A DNA stretch of 12,149 nt from Opitutales bacterium (GCA_007132315.1 SLOW01000376.1:1-12149), one strand, 5' to 3'; shown: positions 6,673 to 12,149, counted from the first letter of the stretch. Notes: generated by a model from the sequence alone, not told the origin. A program made the numbers and translations.

Positions 6673-6712
6673 TTGACAGATACCGCTTTCGTACATATCA
6701 ATACTGTATAAA
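6673..6712 (+). promoter_or_regulatory. vapBC promoter and possible operator
   Basis: A consensus -35 TTGACA (6673-6678) is followed after 17 bp by TATCAA (6696-6701). A second -10-like box, TATAAA (6707-6712), would place transcription start at about the A of the vapB ATG, giving a leaderless message. The perfect short palindrome ATAC-T-GTAT (6701-6709) overlaps both and is a plausible VapBC autoregulatory half-site. Positions are seen; use of either -10 is inferred. Confidence 0.55.
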
Positions 6713-6719
6713 ATACACA

Positions 6720-6959
6720 ATGCATCTGGATTCGGATCTGCTGGACCGGGTGGTCGCCATCACGGGCGCGCGGACCAAGACGGAAGCGGTCACCACCGCG
6801 CTGCGCGAAATGGACCGTCGGGGGCGCTTGATCGAACGGCTCCGCGAAGGTCTGGGCGCGTCCGAATCCGAACTCCGCAACCTCTTTGATCCGGAATCGG
6901 ACCCGGCGGTTCTCCGGGTCGCCGAGGAGAGACACCCCTACGACAATCGCAAGTCATGA
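6720..6959 (+). CDS. vapB: VapB-type ribbon-helix-helix antitoxin
   Basis: This 79-residue protein has the organisation of VapB antitoxins of the DUF2191 type. A short N-terminal strand and ribbon-helix-helix segment (MHLDSDLLDRVVAITGARTKTEAVTTALREMDRR, residues 1-34) binds the operator as a dimer. The charged C-terminal tail (LREGLGASESELRNLFDPE) neutralises the toxin. The TKTEAV..ALRE helix is the strongest family mark. The ATG at 6720 is chosen because strand 1 begins there. The longer in-frame start at 6654 would put 22 extra residues across the promoter. No Shine-Dalgarno is visible, which fits a very short leader or leaderless message. The stop overlaps the vapC start in ATGA, so the two are translationally coupled. 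Confidence 0.85.
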   Translation: MHLDSDLLDRVVAITGARTKTEAVTTALREMDRRGRLIERLREGLGASESELRNLFDPESDPAVLRVAEERHPYDNRKS

Positions 6960-7348
6960 GCCGACCCGTTCTGGTGGACAGTTCGTGGTATGTTTCGCGT
7001 TGCCGCGATGGTCGCGACCCGCTGCTCGAACTGGCGTTCTTTGCCGAATCACGCGAGATCGCGACCTGCGGCCTCGTCTGCGCCGAAGTTGGCCGGGGCG
7101 TTCGAGAACCCCGCTTCCTCGCCCGTTTCCGCAAAGCCTGGTCCCGAATGTTGTACATCCCTTCCACATGGGAACGCTGGAACGCCACACTCGATATCGC
7201 CTGGTCGCTCGACCGGAAAGGGCTCGTGTTGCCCATCCAGGACGTGCATATCGCCGCATGCGCCCTTCACATCGGCGCCGCAGTTCTGACCACAGACGCC
7301 CATTTCCAAAAAATCCCGGGACTGGTGACCGTCGAGCGGCTTGTGTAA
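6956..7348 (+). CDS. vapC: VapC-type PIN-domain toxin ribonuclease
   Basis: This 130-residue PIN-domain protein is expected to cleave RNA, often tRNA or rRNA, with Mg2+ when its antitoxin is degraded. The four acidic active-site positions are present: Asp8 (VLVDSSWYV), Glu44 (LVCAEVGRG), Asp96 (LPIQDVHIAACAL) and Asp114 (LTTDAHFQKIPGL). Length is normal and the frame intact, so the toxin is probably active. It starts at 6956 in a 4-base overlap with vapB. The specific RNA target cannot be told. A second, broken VapC C-terminus lies about 700 bp downstream (8061-8219). Confidence 0.9.
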   Translation: MSRPVLVDSSWYVSRCRDGRDPLLELAFFAESREIATCGLVCAEVGRGVREPRFLARFRKAWSRMLYIPSTWERWNATLDIAWSLDRKGLVLPIQDVHIAACALHIGAAVLTTDAHFQKIPGLVTVERLV

Positions 7349-7359
7349 GCAACATAATA

Positions 7360-7376
7360 CGGCTTTATTTCAGCCG
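7360..7376. terminator. Small hairpin between vapC and the convergent DUF4143 remnant
   Basis: CGGCT (7360-7364) pairs with AGCCG (7372-7376) around a 7-base loop, 11 bases after the vapC stop. On the minus strand the stem is followed by TATTATG rather than a T run. It may serve as a weak two-way terminator. Confidence 0.25.
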
Positions 7377-7651
7377 CTTCGATCGTCTCCGTTGGCGGCA
7401 CCCCTTAAAAGCTTAACCGGCGCCGACAACGGTCGGTCGTAGCGAGGATTGAAACAGGGAGCCTTTCGCCTAATCCCGAGGGATTCTAGAATCTTGGGAA
7501 AAGTCAGGCCGAAACGCTGGCAAAGTTCGGGTACCGAGTCGAAATCCATATCGAGCCGGTAGTTCTCATTGATCCGGACGAATGCTTCCATGTCGCCCCA
7601 CGCCGCCGCCACCTCCCGAAAGAAATCCTCAAATCCGCCGGGTTGTGCCGC
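7373..7651 (-). pseudogene. Cupin-like C-terminal fragment fused in frame to the DUF4143 remnant
   Basis: After residue 129 of a 222-codon minus-strand frame (stop 7370-7372), the sequence changes to QPGGFEDFFREVAAAWGDME, then DSVPELCQRFGLTFP. This resembles the region that follows the beta barrel in small cupin proteins, where 'P.GfE.fFre.g' and '...pe.lae.a.ryGi.f' form the last helices. The barrel itself is missing. The remaining tail (LESLGIRRKAPCFNPRYDRP) is not recognised. The family call is by pattern only, so moderate. Fusion to DUF4143 without a stop is seen directly, but no such architecture is known to me, so it is best read as an accidental in-frame junction. Confidence 0.45.
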
Positions 7652-8002
7652 CACTTTGGACCGCGTTTGCCAGTAGGAAAGCGTGTGTGTTCCATTTGAA
7701 TAATCACACCATGCCCGAAGATGCCGGGCCACCAGACCCTCCAAAGCGGCGCCGTCGATTCCTTCCGGAGCGTCCAACGGGCCGGTAGGGCGGTTCGCCC
7801 GGAAGACTCCGGTATCGAAGAAGAAAAGCTTCGGATGGGCCGCCAGTTCGCGTTGCGCCCGTTTCGAAAAGACTTCCAGCCGGAATCCAAGCAACAGGTC
7901 TTCGAGAATTTCAAGATAGCCTTCGCAGGTCTTCCGCTTAACCTGGCACTCGCGGGACACATTGCTGATATTCAATACGGCGGCGTGCGAAAAACTCAAC
8001 CA
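7652..8002 (-). pseudogene. Middle fragment of a DUF4143-type AAA ATPase
   Basis: The frame (open from 8038) reads WLSFSHAAVLNISNVSRECQ, then VKRKTCEGYLEILEDLLLGF and FSKRAQRELAAHPKLFFFDTGVFR. It continues with IDGAALEGLVARHLRAWCDY and LSYWQTRSKV. This is the DUF4143 region that follows the P-loop domain in a widespread family of bacterial ATPases: a wHTH-like part, then 'K.fFFD.Gv.r' and the start of the nuclease-like 'yWRt.sg.EVDf'. The Walker A domain on the N-terminal side is absent: similarity begins at about 8002, next to the end of repeat copy B at 8005. On the other side similarity stops at KV (7652), just before the expected EVDF, and cupin-like sequence follows. The gene is therefore broken at both ends. 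Confidence 0.75.
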
Positions 8003-8004
8003 GC

Positions 8005-8061
8005 CGTTCCGGCCGGGGTAAGTACGCCGGCAAGGCACTGTATTGCGTCGTTCTGGCGGCG
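8005..8061 (+). repeat. Dispersed ~55-bp repeat, copy B
   Basis: This matches copy A (281-334) in the same orientation. CGTTCCGGC and GGTAA in the left part and the core 8028-8061 align with two small gaps. The terminal hairpin is kept: CGTCG pairs with CGGCG using one G-U wobble where copy A has a fully paired CGACG. The copy sits between two truncated genes: the DUF4143 remnant begins 3 bases to its left, and the VapC fragment begins at its right edge. Confidence 0.7.
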
Positions 8062-8219
8062 TTCATGACTTGATTGTAGCCGCGACCGCTCTCTACCTGA
8101 AATGCAGGGTCGTCACCCTCAACACGGATGAGTTTCGGCGGGTTCCCGGATTGAAACTTTTGCCCGCCAACCACGACATTCTCCTTCCATCCGATTTGTC
8201 TCCGACAACACCCATTTAA
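8061..8219 (+). pseudogene. Orphan VapC (PIN domain) C-terminal fragment
   Basis: From the right edge of repeat copy B the plus strand reads VHDLIVAATALYLKCRVVTL, then NTDEFRRVPGLKLLPANHDI, with a stop at 8217-8219. This is the end of a PIN-domain toxin: the third acidic site Asp in 'hDLiiAatAl', then 'vvTlNtdeFrrvpGL' with the fourth acidic residue. The first two acidic sites, the whole N-terminal half and any antitoxin gene are missing. No start codon with a ribosome binding site precedes it. It is not a copy of the intact VapC at 6956-7348, as the residues differ widely. It therefore marks a second, lost toxin-antitoxin locus. It ends 160 bp before the permease gene. Confidence 0.75.
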
Positions 8220-8379
8220 CCTGCTCCAGTTCGTCGAGCCGCGCGTTGTCACGGAAAACACCATACGCCGCGGCTTCGCGCCCTGACGCCGAAGCGCCCA
8301 TCCGCCGGCTGTCGCGCTTATATCGATACGCGCAGTCGGACGTTGAGTTTTCCGTCTTCGATCTCATGGTTGAACCCTC
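8220..8379. other. Interval before the permease gene
   Basis: No recognisable gene is seen. On the minus strand a frame without a start reads FNHEIEDGKLNVRLRVSI and then stops; I could not identify it. No good promoter or Shine-Dalgarno is visible for the gene at 8380. Confidence 0.3.
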
Positions 8380-9351
8380 ATGGAGGAAGCGAACCTGGCA
8401 ACGGCCTGGCAGCTCGCATTGCTGATTCTGCTCATCGGAGGTTCCATTCTCGCCGGTTACGGTGCCCGGCGGATGGGATTCCCGGACCAGCTCGCGCGCC
8501 GCATGATGTACCTGGTGGTCCTCGGGCCGTACACCGCCGTGGCGTTTTTCGCGCTGTGGGAGCTGGAGTTGACCGGACGGTACGCCCTCCTGCCCTTGAT
8601 CGGATTCGTGCTGATGGCGGTCGGCGCCGCGGTCGGCGTCCTCCTGTCGCGCCCGCTCGGCCTGACACGCGGTGAATCCGGAGCGTTCGCCATGGCCTGC
8701 GGGGCCTCCAATCTCGGGTTCACCATGGGCGGCACGGTCAATTTTGTCCTGTTCGGCGAATACGGCCTGGCCCTGGCTTCGATATTCACCGCTTTCTGGA
8801 ACTTCGGACTCGTCTTCATTCTGTATCCGATCGCCCGGCACTACGGAACGGCCGATCGCCAACCCCTGTGGAAACTCCTGGTTGCCAATTTCTGGGATCT
8901 GCGCTCCCTCCCCCTGCTCGGCGTCCTCGCCGGCCTGACGCTGAACCTGTCCGGCTTGGCGCGGCCCGACTGGGTGGACCGCTTTCACCTGGTCACGATC
9001 CTGATCATCGCCGGCGTGATCATCGCATTCTTCACGACCGGACTCCGCCTCCACTTCTCCCAAATGTCCGCACACTATCGCCTCTACGGCTGGGTTGCGG
9101 GTGTCAAATTCATCCTCCTGCCGGCCACGGCCGCCGTCATTCTTCTGGTCCTGCACGCTGCCGGCCTGAACTTTCCGGAAACCGCCAACCGCGTCGTTCT
9201 CGTCCAGGCCAGCACCGCGGTCGGTGTCTATGCCGTGATCATCGCCAACCTCTTCGACCTCGACGATCGACTCGCCAGCGTCCTCTTCTTCACCAACACC
9301 GTCTTTTACCTGGCCCTCGTCCTGCCCGCGGTGGTTCACCTCCTGGCTTGA
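8380..9351 (+). CDS. AEC (auxin efflux carrier) family permease
   Basis: This 323-residue membrane protein has about ten hydrophobic spans. The first reads WQLALLILLIGGSILAGYGA and the last FFTNTVFYLALVLPAVVHLL. The two-repeat layout is that of the AEC (PF03547) and bile/arsenite/riboflavin (BART) superfamily. AEC marks include GASNLGFTMGGTVNFVLFGEYGLALA in the first repeat, which has the unwound-helix Asn-Gly pattern, and VQASTAVGVYAVIIANLFDLDD in the second. Bacterial members move organic acids such as malate or malonate; the substrate here is unknown. The ATG at 8380 is the first possible start after the in-frame stop at 8371-8373; no clear Shine-Dalgarno precedes it. The gene stands alone, with remnants upstream and a hairpin cluster downstream. 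Confidence 0.82.
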   Translation: MEEANLATAWQLALLILLIGGSILAGYGARRMGFPDQLARRMMYLVVLGPYTAVAFFALWELELTGRYALLPLIGFVLMAVGAAVGVLLSRPLGLTRGESGAFAMACGASNLGFTMGGTVNFVLFGEYGLALASIFTAFWNFGLVFILYPIARHYGTADRQPLWKLLVANFWDLRSLPLLGVLAGLTLNLSGLARPDWVDRFHLVTILIIAGVIIAFFTTGLRLHFSQMSAHYRLYGWVAGVKFILLPATAAVILLVLHAAGLNFPETANRVVLVQASTAVGVYAVIIANLFDLDDRLASVLFFTNTVFYLALVLPAVVHLLA

Positions 9352-9373
9352 ATGACAGGGATCAACCAGAACC

Positions 9374-9436
9374 CGCTCCTCACGGAGCGACCTACGAAAA
9401 AAGGACCTACCGCGTAGGCCTGTCCGTGAGGACAGG
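9374..9436 (+). repeat. Cluster of three adjacent hairpins (REP-like)
   Basis: Three perfect stems follow the permease stop at short range: CGCTCC/GGAGCG with loop TCAC (9374-9389), CCTAC/GTAGG with loop CGC (9406-9418), and CCTGTCC/GGACAGG with loop GTGA (9419-9436). In addition TCCTCACGG (9377-9385) is the reverse complement of CCGTGAGGA (9424-9432), so the outer hairpins can pair with each other, and CCTAC occurs twice. Between them lies a six-A run. This may end the permease transcript or be a repetitive extragenic palindrome. Confidence 0.6.
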
Positions 9437-9501
9437 GGAAGGATCCATACCAAATAAAAGAATAATCGGGGCTTCTGCATAAAGAAAGGCTTATTTGGAT
9501 A

Positions 9502-9529
9502 TTGACATTCAACATCAAATACTTATAAG
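9502..9529 (+). promoter_or_regulatory. Sigma70-type promoter of the 258-residue unknown gene
   Basis: A consensus -35 TTGACA (9502-9507) is followed after 16 bp by TATAAG (9524-9529), five of six matching the -10 consensus. The surrounding DNA is AT-rich. Transcription would start near 9536, giving a leader of about 33 bases that carries the AGAAAGG ribosome binding site (9556-9562). Confidence 0.65.
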
Positions 9530-9568
9530 CTCTCAACAGGCGCAAACAACTATCCAGAAAGGTTTTTT

Positions 9569-10345
9569 ATGAGAAAACACCTGTACCTTTCGTTGATACC
9601 GGAGTCCTTGATTGCTTCAATGCTGCCTCCGGATGAGTTCGGTGCTTATTATGCAACGGGAACGCAACGGCATTCGCGTGGCCGGGCGATTTTTTTCGAG
9701 GTGTCATCGGATATTCGTTCGGACTATTTTCCCTTGGATGAAATTGAGAAACGCTGTGTTCCGCATCCTGATGGACGGCCCCGAAAGTCGACTTATCTTG
9801 CAGTTTACCGGGTACTGGAGCATGTCGGGCGCGAGTTCCTTGGGAAAATCCATCTCGTCACTGCGGACGGCAGGGTGTTGGGCTTGGACCCGGCCGAAGA
9901 GGTCCCCCGGGACGGAGAGTCCGGCCTATACCTCTACCAGGAGCTCTGTCCATTGCGACCGCGTGTGGCGAGCACTCTCGGTCCGCGGGCCTTTGGCGAA
10001 AAGCTGACGGATCGCAGCCAACCCGTGTCCGTCAACCGAATTGCCTTCTGCAGGCTTAGGCTGGATGAGTTGGCGGAGGATCCGGAAAGGGGCAAGGCGG
10101 ATGACTTGCCGTACGCAAGCATCGCCCATTTACGGGATTGCTTGCTGTTGTTGCGTGATCATCCGGAGAAGCAGAGCAAGGTTGTCGTGCGTACCATGCC
10201 CGAGGATTTTCTTTATCGAACGGTTTTGGGCGGTTTCTACGTGGCGGATGCCTCGGGCTTGACCTACTACCCGATGCCTGACCCCGAGTGCTTGGAGCGG
10301 GAGCATTACGAATGGGTGCGTTCGGCAATGTCCAGCCTGCCCTGA
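9569..10345 (+). CDS. Conserved-looking protein of unknown function, 258 residues
   Basis: I do not recognise this protein. It starts MRKHLYLSLIPESLIASMLP and is rich in short conserved-looking patches: EFGAYYATGTQRHSRGRAIFFEV, YLAVYRVLEHV, LYLYQELCPLRPRVASTLG and SVNRIAFCRLRL. It has no signal peptide, membrane segment, cysteine cluster or nucleotide-binding motif, and reads as a soluble mixed alpha/beta protein. The ATG at 9569 has AGAAAGG seven bases upstream and a good promoter, so expression is likely. Codon use is less GC-rich than in neighbours (for example ATTTTTTTCGAG), and the upstream DNA is AT-rich, which hints at a separate origin. A zinc-ribbon gene follows 99 bp downstream on the same strand and may be co-transcribed. 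Confidence 0.85.
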   Translation: MRKHLYLSLIPESLIASMLPPDEFGAYYATGTQRHSRGRAIFFEVSSDIRSDYFPLDEIEKRCVPHPDGRPRKSTYLAVYRVLEHVGREFLGKIHLVTADGRVLGLDPAEEVPRDGESGLYLYQELCPLRPRVASTLGPRAFGEKLTDRSQPVSVNRIAFCRLRLDELAEDPERGKADDLPYASIAHLRDCLLLLRDHPEKQSKVVVRTMPEDFLYRTVLGGFYVADASGLTYYPMPDPECLEREHYEWVRSAMSSLP

Positions 10346-10444
10346 GGCAAACCGCAGCCGACCGCTCAACCGGGCGAGGCACAATTCAAGCAGGCGTGTT
10401 GCCTACTGCCGAATAATCGCTTATTAAAAACAAAGGAGGAAATT

Positions 10445-10612
10445 ATGCCGGAATATCTGTATAAGTGTCGCGCTTGTGGTAAAAGGTTTTCTGTGGTTAT
10501 AGCTTTATCGGAGCGGATGCGTGGCAAGAAAATCCGGTGCCCGAAATGCCAGAGCGAAAATGTGGAACATCTAATTGAGCCCTTCTATGCCAAGACCGAC
10601 AGAAAAAGCTGA
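10445..10612 (+). CDS. FmdB/CxxC-CxxC zinc-ribbon protein
   Basis: This 55-residue protein has the layout of the FmdB putative regulatory family. MPEYLYKCRACGKRF opens with Cys8 and Cys11, and KIRCPKCQSENVEHLI supplies Cys32 and Cys35, together a four-cysteine zinc site. It ends FYAKTDRKS, close to the family's usual end. Length is at the short end of the family. The function of such proteins is not established; they are thought to act as small metal-binding adaptors or regulators. The ATG has a near-perfect Shine-Dalgarno (AGGAGG, 10434-10439) at 5-base spacing, the strongest in the window, so high translation is expected. TTGCCT (10399-10404) and TATTAA (10422-10427) form a weak promoter candidate, but its start point would fall on the Shine-Dalgarno, so co-transcription with the gene at 9569 is more likely. 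Confidence 0.85.
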   Translation: MPEYLYKCRACGKRFSVVIALSERMRGKKIRCPKCQSENVEHLIEPFYAKTDRKS

Positions 10613-10621
10613 AAGAGCCCG

Positions 10622-10667
10622 AGCAGCCTGTCGGAGTCAGCCCACCGGCTAAGTCCGACAGGCTGCT
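10622..10667. repeat. Perfect 14-bp inverted repeat with nested stem
   Basis: AGCAGCCTGTCGGA (10622-10635) and TCCGACAGGCTGCT (10654-10667) are exact reverse complements. Inside the 18-base spacer, AGCC (10639-10642) pairs with GGCT (10647-10650). It begins 10 bases after the zinc-ribbon stop and ends 5 bases before the GH43 remnant. It can act as a transcription stop in both directions although no T run follows, or it may be a mobile palindromic element. Confidence 0.7.
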
Positions 10668-10671
10668 GATG

Positions 10672-11035
10672 AAAATTCATGGCTAACGACAAGTAGTACA
10701 TATCGCTGTACTGATGCATCCAGGAGGCTTCGGTGAAGGTTTCGGGCATGTCCCCGATGAAGCTCTGGTAAATCTCGCCATCGAGTTCGATCACGTTGTC
10801 CTTCAGCTTCGCATAATACAAGTGGGTGTTGCCCCAATACAGACAGGTCTATCCATCGTCATCGACAAACGCTCCAGATCGATGTTGTCCCCCATCTGGC
10901 CGTGCTCCGGCATTAATTCCGGGGATTCCGTCATGTCGCTTCGCACCAGCGGCCCGCCAGTCGCGTCCCGGAAACCTTCCCGTCATGCACCAGGGTGCCC
11001 GGATCGGAAATCGGGACAAAAAACCACCCGGTAAA
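10672..11035 (-). pseudogene. Decayed fragment of a GH43-family glycosidase
   Basis: The minus strand carries pieces of a five-bladed-propeller glycosidase of family 43 (arabinan/xylan-type) in three frames. From the right these are WFFVPISD (about 11025), then FRDATGGPLVRSDMTESPEL and MPEHGQMGDNID (about 10965-10880), then GAFVDDDG, a TAG stop at 10851-10849, and CLYWGNTHLYYAKLKDNVIELDGEI. The last piece ends at SWMHQYSDMYYLSLAMNF. The run 'DNIDp..FVDDDGq.yLYWGN..lYyakL' is the family's typical middle region. TAG stands where Gln (CAG) is expected, and the shift between NID and GAF fits loss of one base near 10878. Two frameshifts, a nonsense codon and both ends missing make it a clear pseudogene. 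Confidence 0.72.
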
Positions 11036-11037
11036 AG

Positions 11038-11057
11038 GTGCGCGACCGGTCGCGCAC
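11038..11057. repeat. Perfect 20-bp palindrome
   Basis: GTGCGCGACC (11038-11047) is followed directly by its reverse complement GGTCGCGCAC (11048-11057). On the minus strand the palindrome runs into CCTTTTACC. It lies 2 bp beyond the last recognisable codon of the GH43 remnant and 69 bp before the Gfo/Idh/MocA start. It could be an operator for that gene, a terminator or a recombination site. Confidence 0.65.
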
Positions 11058-11076
11058 ATCCCAGCCGCGACTTTCC

Positions 11077-11111
11077 GTTTGCCGGGACCGCCGCAAACCG
11101 GTAGGGTTTGC
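11077..11111 (+). promoter_or_regulatory. Two mutually exclusive hairpins upstream of the Gfo/Idh/MocA gene
   Basis: GCAAACC (11093-11099) can pair upstream with GTTTGC (11077-11082, 6 bp, loop 10) or downstream with GGTTTGC (11105-11111, 7 bp, loop 5). Only one can form at a time. The second stem ends 15 bases before the ATG at 11127. This layout can switch translation or transcription, but no known riboswitch or attenuator class is recognised. Confidence 0.35.
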
Positions 11112-11126
11112 CCCATCACCATCACT

Positions 11127-12149
11127 ATGACCGCAAAACCAGTCTCATCGTCCATGCCCCGCAGGAAATTCCTGCAATCCGTGCTCGTCGCCGGAACCGC
11201 GTCGCTGGTCCTGCCGGCGCGCCTCTTCGGGAGCGAAGCTCCCAACTCGACCATTCGCGTCGCGCAGATCGGATGCGGCCGCCACGGCCGGTCCAATATG
11301 ACCAATATTCTGGCGGTGGCGGACCGGTTCAACGTCCGCGTGGTCGCGGTCTGCGACGTGGACCGCCGGCGCGCGCGCAACGCGGTGGAGCACGTTGTGG
11401 AACGCCAGGAGGGAGGTGACGCTCCGGAAGCATACCAGGATTTCCGCGAGGTTCTGGAGCGGCCGGACATCGACGCGGTCGTGATCGCCACACCGGACCA
11501 CTCTCACGCGTTGGTGGCCCTGGCCGCGGTCCGGGCGGGAAAAGACGTTTATCTGGAAAAACCCCTGACTTACGGAATTCAGGAAGGGCGGGCGCTGGTG
11601 GAAGCGACGCGCGAACACGAACGCGTTCTCCAGGTCGGCACGCAACAACGTTCCTCGACTCGCTTCCGCCGCGTCTGCGAACTGGTGCGCAGCGGCCGGA
11701 TTGGCACGATCGAGCGGATCTCGGTGCAGTTGCGGCTCCATAGCGGCACGGCCGATCCGACGCCCATGGAGGTTCCAGACAACCTCGATTACCCCGGGTG
11801 GCTGGAACCGACCCACGGCCACCCTTACACCGAGGAACGCGTGCATCCCCAGGACGGTTACAGCAGCGCCGGTTGGAAGCGGATTTCCGCCCACAGCCGG
11901 GGTCAGATCACCAATTGGGGCACCCATATGGTGGATATCGCTCTCTGGGGGCTCGGATTGGACGAGCGCGCTGCGTTCACCGTCAACGCCGAAGCGGAAT
12001 TTCCGGACCGGGGCCTCTTCGACACGCACACCGAACTGGCGGCCGAACTCGTTTTGGAGAAGGGTCCCGTAATGAGCATCAACACCGACAGCCTGAAGAG
12101 CGGCTCGCCGAACCGGACCAGTTGCCGGTCCGACGCCCCCCTGAACGAC
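11127..12149 (+). CDS. Tat-exported Gfo/Idh/MocA family oxidoreductase (3' end outside window)
   Basis: 341 codons of a sugar-type NAD(P)-dependent oxidoreductase are present. The N-terminus has a twin-arginine signal (MPRRKFLQSVLVAGTASLVL), so the folded enzyme is probably exported to the periplasm. The Rossmann fold follows: VAQIGCGRHGRSN (the G-x-G-x-x-G site), VVAVCDVD, and DIDAVVIATPDHSHALVALAAVRAG. The conserved EKP motif is in VYLEKPLT, followed by VGTQQRSS. The substrate domain shows GQITNWGTHMVDIALWGLGLD, with the His of the usual D/N-W-G-x-H pattern. Relatives in PVC bacteria act on oligosaccharides or modified sugars. The start may be 11127 or the in-frame ATG at 11154, which begins right at the Tat motif; neither has a clear Shine-Dalgarno. 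The frame stays open to the window edge. The last 20 or so residues (DSLKSGSPNRTS) do not match family patterns I recall. Confidence 0.9.
   Translation, partial: MTAKPVSSSMPRRKFLQSVLVAGTASLVLPARLFGSEAPNSTIRVAQIGCGRHGRSNMTNILAVADRFNVRVVAVCDVDRRRARNAVEHVVERQEGGDAPEAYQDFREVLERPDIDAVVIATPDHSHALVALAAVRAGKDVYLEKPLTYGIQEGRALVEATREHERVLQVGTQQRSSTRFRRVCELVRSGRIGTIERISVQLRLHSGTADPTPMEVPDNLDYPGWLEPTHGHPYTEERVHPQDGYSSAGWKRISAHSRGQITNWGTHMVDIALWGLGLDERAAFTVNAEAEFPDRGLFDTHTELAAELVLEKGPVMSINTDSLKSGSPNRTSCRSDAPLND

Noticed and set aside
6279..6935. Minus-strand frame of 218 codons with a protein-like stretch around FSSEEVEEIALILGHPLESS
   Set aside because: It overlaps vapB antisense and has no ribosome binding site or recognisable family. 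Kept only as possible debris in the interval note.
8119..9480. Long open minus-strand frame (453 codons) opposite the permease
   Set aside because: Its composition (Glu, Gln, Gly, Asp and His rich, no domain) is that of an antisense shadow of the GC-rich permease gene; the plus-strand frame has clear membrane helices.
10585..10821. A real 78-residue minus-strand gene
   Set aside because: It starts at a TTG inside the GH43 similarity (LYYAKLKDN), is preceded by a nonsense codon in the same homologous frame, and its C-terminus reads through the inverted repeat.
11113..11126. CATCACCATCAC just before the Gfo/Idh/MocA start, resembling a His-tag code
   Set aside because: It lies upstream of the start and is a short chance repeat; nothing else suggests a vector sequence.
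1..12149. CRISPR arrays, tRNA or rRNA genes, complete insertion sequences
   Set aside because: No regularly spaced long direct repeats, no tRNA cloverleaf or rRNA signature that I could see, and no transposase frame on either strand.

Overview
The window reads as a moderately GC-rich bacterial chromosome with long, well-spaced genes and gene-sparse stretches full of broken genes. A Tat-exported Gfo/Idh/MocA oxidoreductase, a GH43 glycosidase remnant, a DUF4143 ATPase remnant and an AEC carrier together suggest a saccharolytic member of the PVC group (Verrucomicrobiota, Kiritimatiellota or Lentisphaerota). That placement is an inference from gene content; no rRNA or other marker gene is present.

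Layout. 1-295: 3' end of a bacterial ferritin. 296-959: no complete gene; it holds a truncated M20/M42-type peptidase start on the minus strand and copy A of a dispersed repeat. 960-5929: a regulatory and metabolic module, made of a 1025-residue SARP-like regulator (winged helix, BTAD, AAA ATPase, helical repeats), a berberine-bridge-type FAD oxidase and a small DUF4242 protein. Three tandem 12-bp repeats upstream of the oxidase are a candidate binding site for the regulator. 5930-6719: fragments of a response-regulator receiver domain (minus) and a glyoxalase/VOC protein (plus), then unassigned AT-richer sequence. 6720-7348: an intact vapBC toxin-antitoxin pair. 7349-8379: a DUF4143-cupin chimeric remnant (minus), repeat copy B and an orphan VapC C-terminal fragment (plus). 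8380-9351: an AEC-family permease. 9352-9568: a hairpin cluster and a good sigma70-type promoter. 9569-10612: an unrecognised 258-residue protein and an FmdB-type zinc-ribbon protein. 10613-11126: a strong inverted repeat, a decayed GH43 gene, a 20-bp palindrome and alternative hairpins. 11127-12149: Gfo/Idh/MocA oxidoreductase, running off the end.

Two points stand out. First, the regulator-oxidase-DUF4242 cassette looks like a self-contained, activator-controlled oxidation unit with an unknown substrate. Second, the broken genes end almost exactly at repeats or palindromes. A repeat of about 55 bp (281-334 and 8005-8061) abuts truncated peptidase, VapC and DUF4143 reading frames and appears to supply the last four codons and the stop of the ferritin. 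The GH43 remnant is likewise enclosed between an inverted repeat and a perfect palindrome. This suggests small structured elements marking, or causing, recombination breakpoints.
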